The translations under genes and the position numbers were made by a program. A DNA stretch of 64,000 bases from Trichomonas vaginalis G3 (lineage: Eukaryota; Parabasalia; Trichomonadida; Trichomonadidae), in assembly GCF_026262505.1 (NCBI RefSeq), contig NC_067204.1, forward strand, positions 9,519,797-9,583,796. Direction: 5' to 3'. Shown here piece by piece: positions 48,295 to 57,633 of the stretch; position 1 is the first letter of the stretch, and the number at the start of each line of letters is the position of its first letter. Under the pieces are notes generated by a model. That model did no database searches. It was not told the origin of the DNA and saw nothing but the letters and a program-made list of their open reading frames with translations.

Positions 48295-48531
48295 ATGACA
48301 AATAAAGTCACTGAAGCAATGAAACAAAAGTTCTTGGTAGAATACATTAAATCAGGAACTATTCCAGAAGGTTTTTACATTCATACTATGAAGGATGGTA
48401 GAGTTCAGTTTAGAAAGATAAAGCAACCATTAGATAAAGAAGGAATTTTGAGAAAGATTAAACTTCATGAGGACAACATTGCTGAACTTAAGAAGAAGTT
48501 AGAAGAGTTGGAGAAAGGAAGAGAGTTATAA
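48295..48531 (+). CDS. Small coiled-coil protein with F-Y...DG...RK-K-PL domain
   Basis: 78 residues. N-terminal 'GFYIHTMKDGRVQFRKIKQPL' resembles 'PFYYVSQSKDGKIYVRKRKVPL' of the 45726 gene; C-terminal 30 residues form a coiled coil (IAELKKKLEELEKG). The last ~30 bp (GAGAGTTATAAAGCAATG) are identical to the 3' end of the unrelated 13542 gene of A but read in another frame, pointing to a recombination join. Confidence 0.6.
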   Translation: MTNKVTEAMKQKFLVEYIKSGTIPEGFYIHTMKDGRVQFRKIKQPLDKEGILRKIKLHEDNIAELKKKLEELEKGREL

Positions 48532-48545
48532 AGCAATGAATTCAA

Positions 48546-48609
48546 CGGGTGAAAAAAGAGGTGAAAAAAGAGGTGAGATTTCACCACTTCACCTAAATTT
48601 ATTTTTGGG
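48546..48609. repeat. Border repeat R12, GGTGAA flavour
   Basis: GGGTGAAAAAAGAGGTGAAAA, AGAGGTGAGATTTCACC, ACTTCACCTAAATTTATTTTTG, at the locus where A has the GGGTAGA flavour (R5). Confidence 0.82.
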
Positions 48610-48639
48610 CTATGTTTTCATACATGTGAGGGTGGTGAT

Positions 48640-49161
48640 ATCATTTATTTTTTATTTTATTTTTATATAAATGACGAAAACTATTGAGATAACAAACTAC
48701 AACGGTCATGAGTTCAAGAATTTGTTCTTCGTTCCTCGTGAAAATACATTCTATCAGATACGAGGGAGAAAGGGTAAAGTTAGTTTGAGCGTTTATGAAG
48801 GAATGAAGAATGGAAAGTTTATACAAGCATACGATACAAACGGTAAACGTGTTTCATTAGCTTTGTCAAAACTTACTAACATTCATTTTGACAGTGACTT
48901 TGACCTATATGAAGAAGAAAGTGAGTCAGAAGATTATGAGCTGTTATGTGAAGCACAGCAATGGGAGGAGTTGCAATACTTTTGTAAGTGAGAACGTTTA
49001 TTTTTACATTAATGAAGTCGTTTGTGAAAACGTTAGTGAAGTCGTTAGTGAAGTCGTTAGTGTTGTAAAATATACGTTAACGGTTTTGTAAAGTGTCAAA
49101 TTCACATATAATGGGTAAGGAGGCGCGCAGTGCCTCAGTACACGAGATATGTATACTAACT
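48640..49161. repeat. Right TIR of element B
   Basis: Inverted copy of 27168-27695 including the small gene; ends GTATACTAACT at 49161. Confidence 0.85.
48671..48991 (+). CDS. TIR-borne small protein (MTKTIE type), right copy
   Basis: 106 residues, practically identical to 27350-27670, start context TATAAATG. Aromatic/basic N-terminal half and acidic tail. The downstream 170 bp to the TIR end have no other gene. The copy pair stays near-identical, so the TIRs are probably homogenised by replication or gene conversion. Confidence 0.7.
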   Translation: MTKTIEITNYNGHEFKNLFFVPRENTFYQIRGRKGKVSLSVYEGMKNGKFIQAYDTNGKRVSLALSKLTNIHFDSDFDLYEEESESEDYELLCEAQQWEELQYFCK

Positions 49162-49649
49162 AAAGTTCCAAAACTTTGGGTTAATTGCAAGACATTAACC
49201 CAAAGTTTTGGAACTTTCAAGTGGAGATGGAAGGCTTTGGGGTACATATTAATATAATATACCTCAAAGCCTTCCATCTCCACTACAAATGGGAGAAACT
49301 TTGTCCGAATAGTTTAACATTCGACAAAGTTTCTCCCATTTAAAGAAAAATTGTTCCTTATGAGGTATATATTCATACTGTATACCTCATAAGGAACAAT
49401 TCCCTCCTTAAAACGAGAAAACTTGTTCGAAATTGTTTATCATTTCGAACAAGTTTTCTCGTTTTTAATAAGAAACTAAGGCTATGAGGCACTGATTATA
49501 TATTAGTGCCTCACAGCCTTTAGTTTCTAATAGATAGCTGGGAAACTTTCTCCAAATGATAAGTTATTCAGAGAAAGTTTCCCAGCTATCAAGAGGAATT
49601 GTTCCTTATGAGGTATATAGTTATAATGTATGCCTCATAAGGAACAATT
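49162..49649. repeat. Array of eight different long hairpins
   Basis: Stems (bp) and positions of arms: 1) 49162-49184/49195-49217, 23, perfect; 2) 49221-49244/49260-49283, one mismatch; 3) 49287-49310/49319-49341, one bulge; 4) 49350-49369/49381-49400, perfect; 5) 49410-49433/49442-49465, perfect; 6) 49471-49493/49505-49528, few mismatches; 7) 49533-49552/49571-49590, perfect; 8) 49597-49617/49629-49649, one mismatch. Loops are 8-18 nt and gaps between hairpins 3-10 nt. Sequences differ, except that 4 and 8 share the arm TTGTTCCTTATGAGGTATA and the follower CAATTCCCTC. The array abuts the TIR end of B exactly. Confidence 0.9.
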
Positions 49650-51569
49650 CCCTCATTAAAATCGTAGATATTTTTTACTTATTACTCATGCTTTCAAAAT
49701 CACAATCCTCTGAAAAGTTATTTTTTATTAAGAATTTTAGAATTTTGATAAATACCTTTTTTCAATTTGATATAATACTTATATATTTTCAAAAAGACAT
49801 TTTGAAAAGATATCTCAAAAGTTCTCTGAAAACCTATTTTTGATTAATTTTGAGAAATATCCGTATTAAATTAATCAATAAATTCATTCAACACTACTTT
49901 AATTTTTAAATTCAAAAAATTATATGTGCTTCTTAAAATGTCTCACAAAAATTTTATTATAAAATTATATACAATATTAAAAATCCCACAACATTTTTTA
50001 CTTTACATAATCGTACTTCCTCGACGATTAATTTCCACTCAATTCCTATCGTTGACCGAACTTAGCAACAATACTTCTAGTCAAACGCTTTAATATGATC
50101 TTATTCGAATTGAATTATGTTATAGACCGAAAATAGATTTTTTCGGTTTTCTCTTCAAATAATTGAAAGAATGATACTATTATAGGTTTATTATATTATA
50201 TAGCATATAATCATGCTATAGCCGAAAATTATAAGTTTTGAGAAGATTGAATATAACACAAATAAATTTGAATGTAAGTTAAATTGCTTGTTGTTTTTAA
50301 TAGCAATTTAATGAGAAATCCAATATTGCAAAATTCAAATTGAATGATTGAAAGAACAGAAAAAGTCATTCTTTTCAATTTCGAATATGTTTCATTGTAT
50401 TTATAATTAGATGGCAAATAAGATATTTAAACTTGATTTGTAAAGGAAAATTCACAAAATTGAATAAATTCAAATAATTTTTTTCAAAAATAAACCAGTT
50501 ATTTGAGTTTAATACTAATTATCTATTCAAACTACAAAGTTTGTAATTTAAAATATTTTGTGAGATCAGATTGAATTAATTCAAGGTTCTTTTCAATTAA
50601 TATTAATGACCATATTACGCATTTTCGAACATTCTATACCAAATATATAAAAATGGGAGACGAATGTTAAATTTGCTAGACATGGGGGAGTTGTCTGCAA
50701 AGTTTTAGCTCTTATCTCTAACAAAAAATTAATTTTTAAAAAAAAAGACCGAATACGTTTCACAGCGAGAAAAAAATAAAAGGCAAGATAGAATTTTCTA
50801 GACATAAAGAAGTTGTTTACCGAGTTTTAGCTCTTATCTCTAACAAAAAATTAATTTTTAAAAAAAAGACCGAATACGTTTCACAGCGAGAAAAAAATAA
50901 AAGGCAAGATAGAATTTTCTAGACATAAAGAAGTTGTTTACCGAGTTTTAGCTCTTATCTCTAACAAAAAATTAATTTTTAAATGCAAAAATTGAAAAAC
51001 CCATTTCAATACTTCCTATTCATTTCCATAATAACTTCTATTTTGTGCTCTCGATTGTTTAACTTTAAATGCGCAAATTGCTACAGTTCATATTTTCCTT
51101 ACTGGCGTAAAAATGGAAAAAAAGGTTTTCTAATTTATGTCATAATAGGTTAATGTAATCGATTGTACTTTATTTAAGAAAAAAACGACAATCGTATTTT
51201 TTTGAGGAACTCTAATAAAAAATAAAATCATTTTTTGAAACAAAAGTACTCATGATAAAAGCTACTTTTGTATAACTTTTAGGCAATTTTGACTCTTGGG
51301 AAAATTTTTGAGAAGGGAATCATGTAAATCAAATTTTATAAACATTATTTTAATTTTAGTTTGAAATATGTTTCTATCGATTATTGTTCCATAAAAATTC
51401 TTTCGAAATTGAATTATGTTCGATATGGCTATAGAAAAATTGCATATGCCTTTCAAATTTCTTTCCCAAGTGGGTCATTAATATATAATAAGTGGATTTT
51501 ATAAATGAAACTAGATTCAACAATGTGGATTATAAAGTATTCAATTGATTTGAAAGTAAGATTATCATA
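49650..51569. other. AT-rich intergenic region with 121-bp tandem repeat
   Basis: No gene recognised. About 2.6 tandem copies of a ~121-bp unit lie at 50669-50982 (unit contains TTTTAGCTCTTATCTCTAAC and GACCGAATACGTTTCACAGC). The second and third copies are almost identical, the first diverged. The rest is AT-rich spacer. Confidence 0.65.
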
Positions 51570-51575
51570 TCACTT
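51570..51575 (+). promoter_or_regulatory. Inr initiator of the hybrid cluster protein gene
   Basis: TCACTT matches the trichomonad initiator TCA-Y-T-W; the predicted start A is 6 nt before the ATG, giving the very short 5' UTR typical of Trichomonas. Confidence 0.65.
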
Positions 51576-51577
51576 AA

Positions 51578-53206
51578 ATGCTTTCCTCCCAACCGGCATC
51601 GCATTTCTTAAACCTCTTCGGTGGCCGCTCTAAGTCCCACCTCCGTGTAGGCGAAAAGATGTTCTGCTTCCAATGCCAGGAAACAAATAACAACACAGGC
51701 TGCACAAAGAAGGGTGTTTGCGGCAAGCAAGCTTCCACAGCTAACATCGAAGATGAAATGGTCCAAATCGTTAAGGAAATTTCTATCGCTCTCGGTGATG
51801 GCGCCGTTTCCGTCGAGATGGGCGAACTCTTAAACAAGACACTCTTCATGACCATCACAAACGCTAACTTCGATGATATCGCTCTCAAGAGACAGCTTGA
51901 CTATTGCAAGGAGATCAAGTCTAAGCTCACAAAGAAGAACATCACAGCTCCACTTGGTGTTAACTCCCATTCAAATCCAGATGTTGTTTCACTTCGTGAA
52001 ATGATTCTTTACGGCGTCAAGGGTATGGCCGCTTACATCGATCATGCTGCTATGATCGGTTTCCATGATCCAGAAATCTACGCCTGGCAAGTTAAGACAC
52101 TCGCCAAGCTTTCTAAGGAAGAAGACATCAACAACCTTATCGCCCTCACATTAGAAACAGGCAAGTACTGCGTCAAGGGTATGGAACTCCTCGACAAGGC
52201 CAACACATCTCGCTACGGCAAGCCAGAGATGACAAAGGTCAACATTGGTGTTGGCACACGCCCAGGCATCCTTGTATCCGGTCACGATCTTAGAGATCTT
52301 GAAGACCTCCTTGAGCAGACAAAGGATTCCGGTGTCGATGTTTACACACACGGTGAAATGCTTCCAGCTCATGGCTATCCATTCTTCAAGAAGTACCCAC
52401 ACCTCCGTGGCAACTACGGTGGCCCATGGTTCCGCCAGGATCGTGAATTCGGCCCATTCAACGGCCCAATCCTCATGACAACAAACTGCATTGTCCCAGT
52501 CCGCAAGGAGTACAAGGACCGCATCTTCACAACAGGCGCTGTCGGCTGGCCAGAACTCAAGCACATCCCAGACCGCAAGGATGTCAACGGACAGAAGGAC
52601 TTCTCAGAGATCATCGCTCTCGCTAAGACATGCCCACCACCAAAGGAGCTCGAAAAGGGACAGGTCACAGTCGGTCTTGCCCACGATCAGGTTCTCGCCG
52701 TCGCTGACAAGATTGTCGAGGGCGTCAAGAACGGACAGATCAAGAAATTCGTCTGCATGGGTGGTTGCGATGGCCGCCATAAGGAACGTGACTACTACAC
52801 AAAGGTTGCTAAGGCACTTCCAAAGGACACATTAATCCTTACAGCTGGCTGCGCTAAGTACCGCTACAACAAGCTCGACCTTGGCGAAATCAACGGCATC
52901 CCACGTGTTATCGATGCTGGCCAGTGCAATGACTCATACTCCCTTGCTATTATTGCCCTCAAGCTTAAGAAAGTCTTTGGCCTTGACGATGTCAACAAGC
53001 TCCCACTCGCTTTCGATATCGCTTGGTACGAACAGAAGGCCGTCTGCGTCCTTCTCGCTCTCCTCTTCCTCGGATTCAAGAACATCCGTGTTGGCCCAAC
53101 ACTTCCAGGCTTCCTTTCTCCAAACGTTGCTAACGTTCTTGTCAAGAACTTCGGCATCAAGGGAATTGGCTCAATTGAGGATGATCTCAAGGATATCCTT
53201 CAGTAA
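51578..53206 (+). CDS. hcp: Hybrid cluster protein (prismane / hydroxylamine reductase type), hydrogenosomal
   Basis: 542 residues, intact. Residues 1-27 ([16 protein letters not shown] then RSKSHLRV) look like a hydrogenosomal presequence (M-L-S start, basic, no acids). The [4Fe-4S] Cys set is C30-x2-C33-x8-C42-x5-C48. Hybrid-cluster ligands are visible in 'CMGGCDGRH', '[10 protein letters not shown]', 'GQCNDSY' and 'WYEQKAV'. The family reduces hydroxylamine or NO and protects against nitrosative stress. Codon use is strongly C-ending, as in highly expressed trichomonad genes. Inr at 51570. Confidence 0.96.
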   Translation: MLSSQPASHFLNLFGGRSKSHLRVGEKMFCFQCQETNNNTGCTKKGVCGKQASTANIEDEMVQIVKEISIALGDGAVSVEMGELLNKTLFMTITNANFDDIALKRQLDYCKEIKSKLTKKNITAPLGVNSHSNPDVVSLREMILYGVKGMAAYIDHAAMIGFHDPEIYAWQVKTLAKLSKEEDINNLIALTLETGKYCVKGMELLDKANTSRYGKPEMTKVNIGVGTRPGILVSGHDLRDLEDLLEQTKDSGVDVYTHGEMLPAHGYPFFKKYPHLRGNYGGPWFRQDREFGPFNGPILMTTNCIVPVRKEYKDRIFTTGAVGWPELKHIPDRKDVNGQKDFSEIIALAKTCPPPKELEKGQVTVGLAHDQVLAVADKIVEGVKNGQIKKFVCMGGCDGRHKERDYYTKVAKALPKDTLILTAGCAKYRYNKLDLGEINGIPRVIDAGQCNDSYSLAIIALKLKKVFGLDDVNKLPLAFDIAWYEQKAVCVLLALLFLGFKNIRVGPTLPGFLSPNVANVLVKNFGIKGIGSIEDDLKDILQ

Positions 53207-53413
53207 GTTGTTTCTTCTAGGGAATAAAAGTATTTTTTAACCTTTTTAAAAATTCATACGTTTTCTTCAGAAAAATTGAAAGGATTATATAGTTTACAAG
53301 GAATAATTTATAAAACGATATTCAATTATATCAAGATAAATCGAATTTTTGGATGAAAATCAATAAACATTTCGTAGTAATTAATTATTCATTGATTTTT
53401 TGCTATCCGCGTA

Positions 53414-56400
53414 ATGCGCGCAGAAAAAAATAACTTTTCAGTTATGAAACGGAGACAAGCCTGGAAGCCTGAAAAGGAGAAACCAGAGTGCTTAGTCTCC
53501 GCTTTAAACGAAAGTTGGTGTCTACCAGCAATGACTCAGCCAAAGATTTCGAAAAATCCGATTTATAAAGATTATTTTACACATTTTCCTGTAAATTTAG
53601 AAATTTTCAAGGGGAACGAGCTAATAGATCTATACTTTAAAGATGTAATATCAGCTACACAAAACAATGATTATGAAATTTCGATTAAAAAATCAAGAAA
53701 ACCAAAATTTAATACTGTAAAAGATATTATTAATGGAGAAAAGCCAGTTAATTCAAATATTTACAATAAACAAGTTGCGTACTTCTTCGTTAAGTATACA
53801 AATAACCCGCCAATCTCACCAAGAACTCTAAATTCGCGTTATTATTCACCTTTTACATTAGAAAAAGCCGTATATCTTGCTACTCAGTTTGAAGATATCA
53901 AGTATACATTCGTTCCAGGATCCCCAATTGTTGTTCGCACATATTTATTTGATGGAGAAGAAATAATTACTGAAATGGTAGATTGGATACCGCAAGCATG
54001 CGCCTCAGAGTTCCAAAGTAAGAAACATTTCTGGAACGTTCAGAAAATCGCATACGAAATGCCAAGATCAAATCCAGATCTTGCTTTAGTTGTAACATTA
54101 TCTCATCCACTTCACAACAATCACGGAGATGCATTTATCAATTATTATCAAAAGGCTAACGAATCTACATTAAAATCAGCGAAAAAACAAATCATTGAAT
54201 TATGGAGTATGCAAAATACTGTTTTAGAAACTTTTGCTTGGACAATAGCAAGAGTAACAGATATACTTTCAGCCGAAGGATTGTTTACCTTCCCAAATCC
54301 CGTTCCAATCGGATCTCAACCTGATAAAGAAACAATCATGAAAAATTTGCACGAATTCGAGAAGAGAAACCAACTAAATCTCAAAATAACTATAAATGCC
54401 AAACTTATGCATAAATCTAAAGAAATTGCAGGATATAAAATTGCAAAATCACTTTCATATAAAGAAACTACACCATCCTATCAATTCAGACATCATATAG
54501 TATTCACATTAAACGAATTACGCATTACAAAAAGCTTTGAAAATGTAATTGCAAAAATTTCTTTATTCAACAAGAGATTGAACAAGAAACTACCAGCGTT
54601 TACAGCACCTTATTCATCAGAAAGGACAACATCGGCTATTACAAGGCTTCATACTCAAAAATTTCGAAGTTCAAGTTTGGTATTTTTTAATGAGCGCTTT
54701 ACTTTCGAATTACCTGCTAAGATATCAATAGATATTACAATCCAGATAGAACTTTTCAACATAAGAGTTAGCCATCCCAATCAATTCAACCAAATTGATA
54801 AAATAATTATTCCTTATGATGATCCACGCGTTTACATCGATAGTATTTACGAAATTGGTGCTAATTTGAAGCGAAGTCTCTTTCCAAGACTCAGAGTTGC
54901 TGAACTTACTCTTAAATCCAACTTTTCTGAAGGAATTTTTTTACTTGATGACATAATAAACGACCACAACACCAAGATCTGCTATTCTTATGCGATGCAG
55001 TTTGGTCTTCCTCAAGATTTCAAACAAACCATGGTAAATCTCGTCAATTTCATGCCCGAATCGAGTTATACAATATGGTTTGTCCTTGAATTAGCCCTAA
55101 AAGACACAATTAAACCCGATTCCAGGATTGAAGTTCTGAATCTTATTGATAAACTAACAGAAATGAAGAAAATCGACCACATTGCACGATTTACTAACTG
55201 TTTACTAGGTTTAGGATTCGTTTCCGCCGCCAGCGAAATCGTTTACAGAGTTTACCAAAAGTTGATTGAAATGAAAAGCGATGCCAACTTGTTTTACATC
55301 AATTTATTGACTCCGAGACATATCTGCGAATCCTTTTTGTGCACGGACTATTCCATTATGACATTCTCTTTAGTTTGCCAATCAAAAGATCTCAGAGTTT
55401 TCGAGAGATTGTTAATTTGTTTCAGTGAAATTCCTGACAAATTAACTAAAGAAATATTGAAGAGAATGATGCCTCCTTTATCATTCCTTTTCCCCATTAA
55501 GAACTGTCCTTTTGTCATGTTCTTCCTTGAAAACATCACTGACGAAATGTTTAAAGAGTGGTGGCCGAAAGTTAACCACAAAGATGTTTTGTCATCAATG
55601 TTTTATGATGAACAAAGGTATCAGTTGTCAGGATTGACGTTCTACGACAAGTGTTTGAGCCCTGGAAATATATCATTGATTTCGCAATTAATTTTCGATT
55701 TAATTCCTAATTTGGTTGTGAACAATTTCCAGTTGGTTTTTCAAATAATTTCAAAAATGACAGAAATGAAAGAATTTTACAAAAAGTGTCAGCCAAATTT
55801 AGCTGTTTTCTTTTCACGTGTTTTTATGTTTTGTGCAGCTTATAATGATGGATATAAGCTGTTCAGTTCTTTGTATGATGGCGACAAAAAGTTCCATAAC
55901 TCAGTTTCAAGAAGTCGAAGTATTTTGACTTATTCAATTTATTTGGCCGACCAAAAATATCTGAAAAACGTGAGTTATTTAAACAAAGACGAGACAAAAG
56001 CATTGTATCAGAGAGTGTTGAATTACAAGCACTTGAAGAATGATCTCTACGAACAGTCCAAAGTCATCAAACATTCTCCAGACGCTTTTGTTGATTTGAT
56101 GTTGAAATTAAGTGAAAATTATCACAAAGAAGACATGTTTTCAGAGGAAATTCAAACGAAAATATATGTTGTAGCATATATTGTTGAACACATGATATAT
56201 CTACATAAGATCCAGGATATATTTAACACGAATCATCCTTTTGCAAACGTTTGTCCTTCTTCTGCAAATATTGTTCCTTCTGGAAAAGTTTGTTCAGGAA
56301 TTTTCACTGATTTCTTCACAAAAGAATTCCTCCAAAAACTGGTCAAACAAACAATTGATGTTTGCTTGGAATCAAAGTACTACGAATACGGAACATCTTT

Positions 56401-57331
56401 TATTGATGATGTAGTTCCTTTGTGCCAGTTTTTGTTCAATTCTTTCTTTAATAAAGAGAAAGAAATGATGATAGAAAAACTCCAAAATGTCGAAAAAAGA
56501 TATTTTGGAAATTATTTCAGAGTTTCTTTCATTGGAAAAAAGTTTTGCCATGAAAATGGATTAGTCTTTGTTGTCCATTTCCCGAAACTTTCCCGTTTGT
56601 TGGATGTTTGCAAATATTACACGAATTATTGCAAAGAAAAGTTTGGTGAAAAGACAAAAATAGAAGTTGTTCAAAGCATCGGACAAATAACTGATGAAAT
56701 GAAGAATGACAAAGAAAAAGTCTATTTTTGTGTCACTTTCATCGAACCTTATCATAAAGATCGTGAGAATTCAAGCGGATTTGAAAGTTTCCATTTCGTC
56801 AACAATTTCTTTTTCGAAAGGCCATTCACTATTTCAGGGAATGCACAAGGAACTGTTGAAAATCAATGGCTGGAAAGAACTGTTTTGTCGACATCTGATA
56901 AAATGCCATCAGTCTCAATGCGATCGCTTGTTGTACGTGAGAAAAGCATCAAAATGTCTCCGATTCGTGTAGCTTATCGACAGTTACATCAAAGAGTCAT
57001 TAATTTAGAGAATACAATAAATTCTGGAGCATATGAGACTTTACAGACACTTTTATCAGGTAATATAATGATCTCTGTTAATGAAGGCGTTGTGAGAATT
57101 GCTGAAGTATTCTTAAATAGTCCAACTACTGAAGACTACGAAGATCCAGTTATTCTAAAATACAGAGTCAAACTGAAAAATGTTTTCGAAGATTTTTTGG
57201 AGAAAAACAGAGAAGGACTCGAAAAACACAAAAATTATGCAGCAGAGCACCAAAATTTCATGCCATTGCATAATGAACTATCAACAAAATTTGAGCAACT
57301 CGAGAAAACACTTTCACAATACTTGTCGTAA
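53414..57331 (+). CDS. DOCK-family guanine nucleotide exchange factor (DHR-2)
   Basis: 1305 residues, intact. The C-terminal ~330 residues are a DHR-2 domain: 'YFRVSFIGKKF', 'YFCVTFIEPYHKD', 'NNFFFERPFTISGNAQGT', 'QWLERTVLST', 'KMSPIRVAYRQLHQRV', matching the lobe B/C blocks of DOCK proteins (F-Y-G-K-K-F, V-x-P-Y, P-F-T-x-x-G, Q-W-x-R-R-T, L-S-P-I-E). The middle is all-helical armadillo-like; a diverged DHR-1/C2-type region may lie near residues 310-480. These proteins activate Rac/Cdc42-type GTPases and control actin. There are several in-frame early Met codons, so the exact start is uncertain. Confidence 0.86.
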   Translation: MRAEKNNFSVMKRRQAWKPEKEKPECLVSALNESWCLPAMTQPKISKNPIYKDYFTHFPVNLEIFKGNELIDLYFKDVISATQNNDYEISIKKSRKPKFNTVKDIINGEKPVNSNIYNKQVAYFFVKYTNNPPISPRTLNSRYYSPFTLEKAVYLATQFEDIKYTFVPGSPIVVRTYLFDGEEIITEMVDWIPQACASEFQSKKHFWNVQKIAYEMPRSNPDLALVVTLSHPLHNNHGDAFINYYQKANESTLKSAKKQIIELWSMQNTVLETFAWTIARVTDILSAEGLFTFPNPVPIGSQPDKETIMKNLHEFEKRNQLNLKITINAKLMHKSKEIAGYKIAKSLSYKETTPSYQFRHHIVFTLNELRITKSFENVIAKISLFNKRLNKKLPAFTAPYSSERTTSAITRLHTQKFRSSSLVFFNERFTFELPAKISIDITIQIELFNIRVSHPNQFNQIDKIIIPYDDPRVYIDSIYEIGANLKRSLFPRLRVAELTLKSNFSEGIFLLDDIINDHNTKICYSYAMQFGLPQDFKQTMVNLVNFMPESSYTIWFVLELALKDTIKPDSRIEVLNLIDKLTEMKKIDHIARFTNCLLGLGFVSAASEIVYRVYQKLIEMKSDANLFYINLLTPRHICESFLCTDYSIMTFSLVCQSKDLRVFERLLICFSEIPDKLTKEILKRMMPPLSFLFPIKNCPFVMFFLENITDEMFKEWWPKVNHKDVLSSMFYDEQRYQLSGLTFYDKCLSPGNISLISQLIFDLIPNLVVNNFQLVFQIISKMTEMKEFYKKCQPNLAVFFSRVFMFCAAYNDGYKLFSSLYDGDKKFHNSVSRSRSILTYSIYLADQKYLKNVSYLNKDETKALYQRVLNYKHLKNDLYEQSKVIKHSPDAFVDLMLKLSENYHKEDMFSEEIQTKIYVVAYIVEHMIYLHKIQDIFNTNHPFANVCPSSANIVPSGKVCSGIFTDFFTKEFLQKLVKQTIDVCLESKYYEYGTSFIDDVVPLCQFLFNSFFNKEKEMMIEKLQNVEKRYFGNYFRVSFIGKKFCHENGLVFVVHFPKLSRLLDVCKYYTNYCKEKFGEKTKIEVVQSIGQITDEMKNDKEKVYFCVTFIEPYHKDRENSSGFESFHFVNNFFFERPFTISGNAQGTVENQWLERTVLSTSDKMPSVSMRSLVVREKSIKMSPIRVAYRQLHQRVINLENTINSGAYETLQTLLSGNIMISVNEGVVRIAEVFLNSPTTEDYEDPVILKYRVKLKNVFEDFLEKNREGLEKHKNYAAEHQNFMPLHNELSTKFEQLEKTLSQYLS

Positions 57332-57521
57332 GCTTATTTATTATATTTTGTATATTTATTTTGTTTGTAAATATTTATTGTTATGTTAAGTGAATTTTAT
57401 ATCATATTTCAAGTGTTCTCATAGAAACAATGGAAATATTATTTGTATTTGTATTTCAATTTTTCATTACTAAACTGCTGTGCAAAAAGAGTAGGGCTAG
57501 ATAAATTTAAATCTATAATAG

Positions 57522-57633
57522 ATTTAACAAACTGGCACGAATTCTCGAAACTCGTGCCAGCTCCGGGCGTAAAATTGAATGAACAAAGGGCAAAAAGGGG
57601 AAATTTTGTAACATCGTGCCACTTTGTTAAACC
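57522..57633. repeat. Inverted repeats with three competing arms
   Basis: TTTAACAAACTGGCACGA (57524-57541) can pair with CTCGTGCCAG nearby (hairpin 57531-57562) or with TCGTGCCACTTTGTTAAA (57614-57631). A decayed MITE-like element or regulatory foldback between the DOCK and ankyrin genes. Confidence 0.45.

Larger units (their letters stand above)
27168..49161 (+). mobile_element. Maverick/Polinton element B, both TIRs present
   Basis: About 22 kb between AGTTAGTATAC at 27168 and GTATACTAACT at 49161. Gene order: TIR gene, structural genes, ATPase, fibre, integrase, variable segment, KilA-N, polB, capsid-like paralogue, small genes, probable major capsid, TIR gene. Inverted relative to A. Flanks (GAGTAC on the left, AAAGTT on the right) show no matching 5-6 bp target duplication, so the two ends may not derive from one simple insertion. 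Confidence 0.92.

Noticed and set aside
1-49161. Programmed frameshifting as explanation for the many split genes
   Set aside because: Break points differ between the two copies and match random 1-2-base indels; no slippery heptamer recurs at homologous positions.
49162-49649. CRISPR array or integron attC array
   Set aside because: No constant repeat separates variable spacers, the units themselves are palindromes of differing sequence, there are no cas or integrase genes, and the host is a eukaryote. Only the geometry is similar.
50669-50982. CRISPR-like repeats
   Set aside because: The whole 121-bp unit repeats, with no unique spacers; an ordinary tandem repeat.
52151-52564. 137-codon minus-strand frame within the hybrid cluster protein gene
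   Set aside because: Antisense shadow created by C-ending codon bias of the real gene; no homology or start context.
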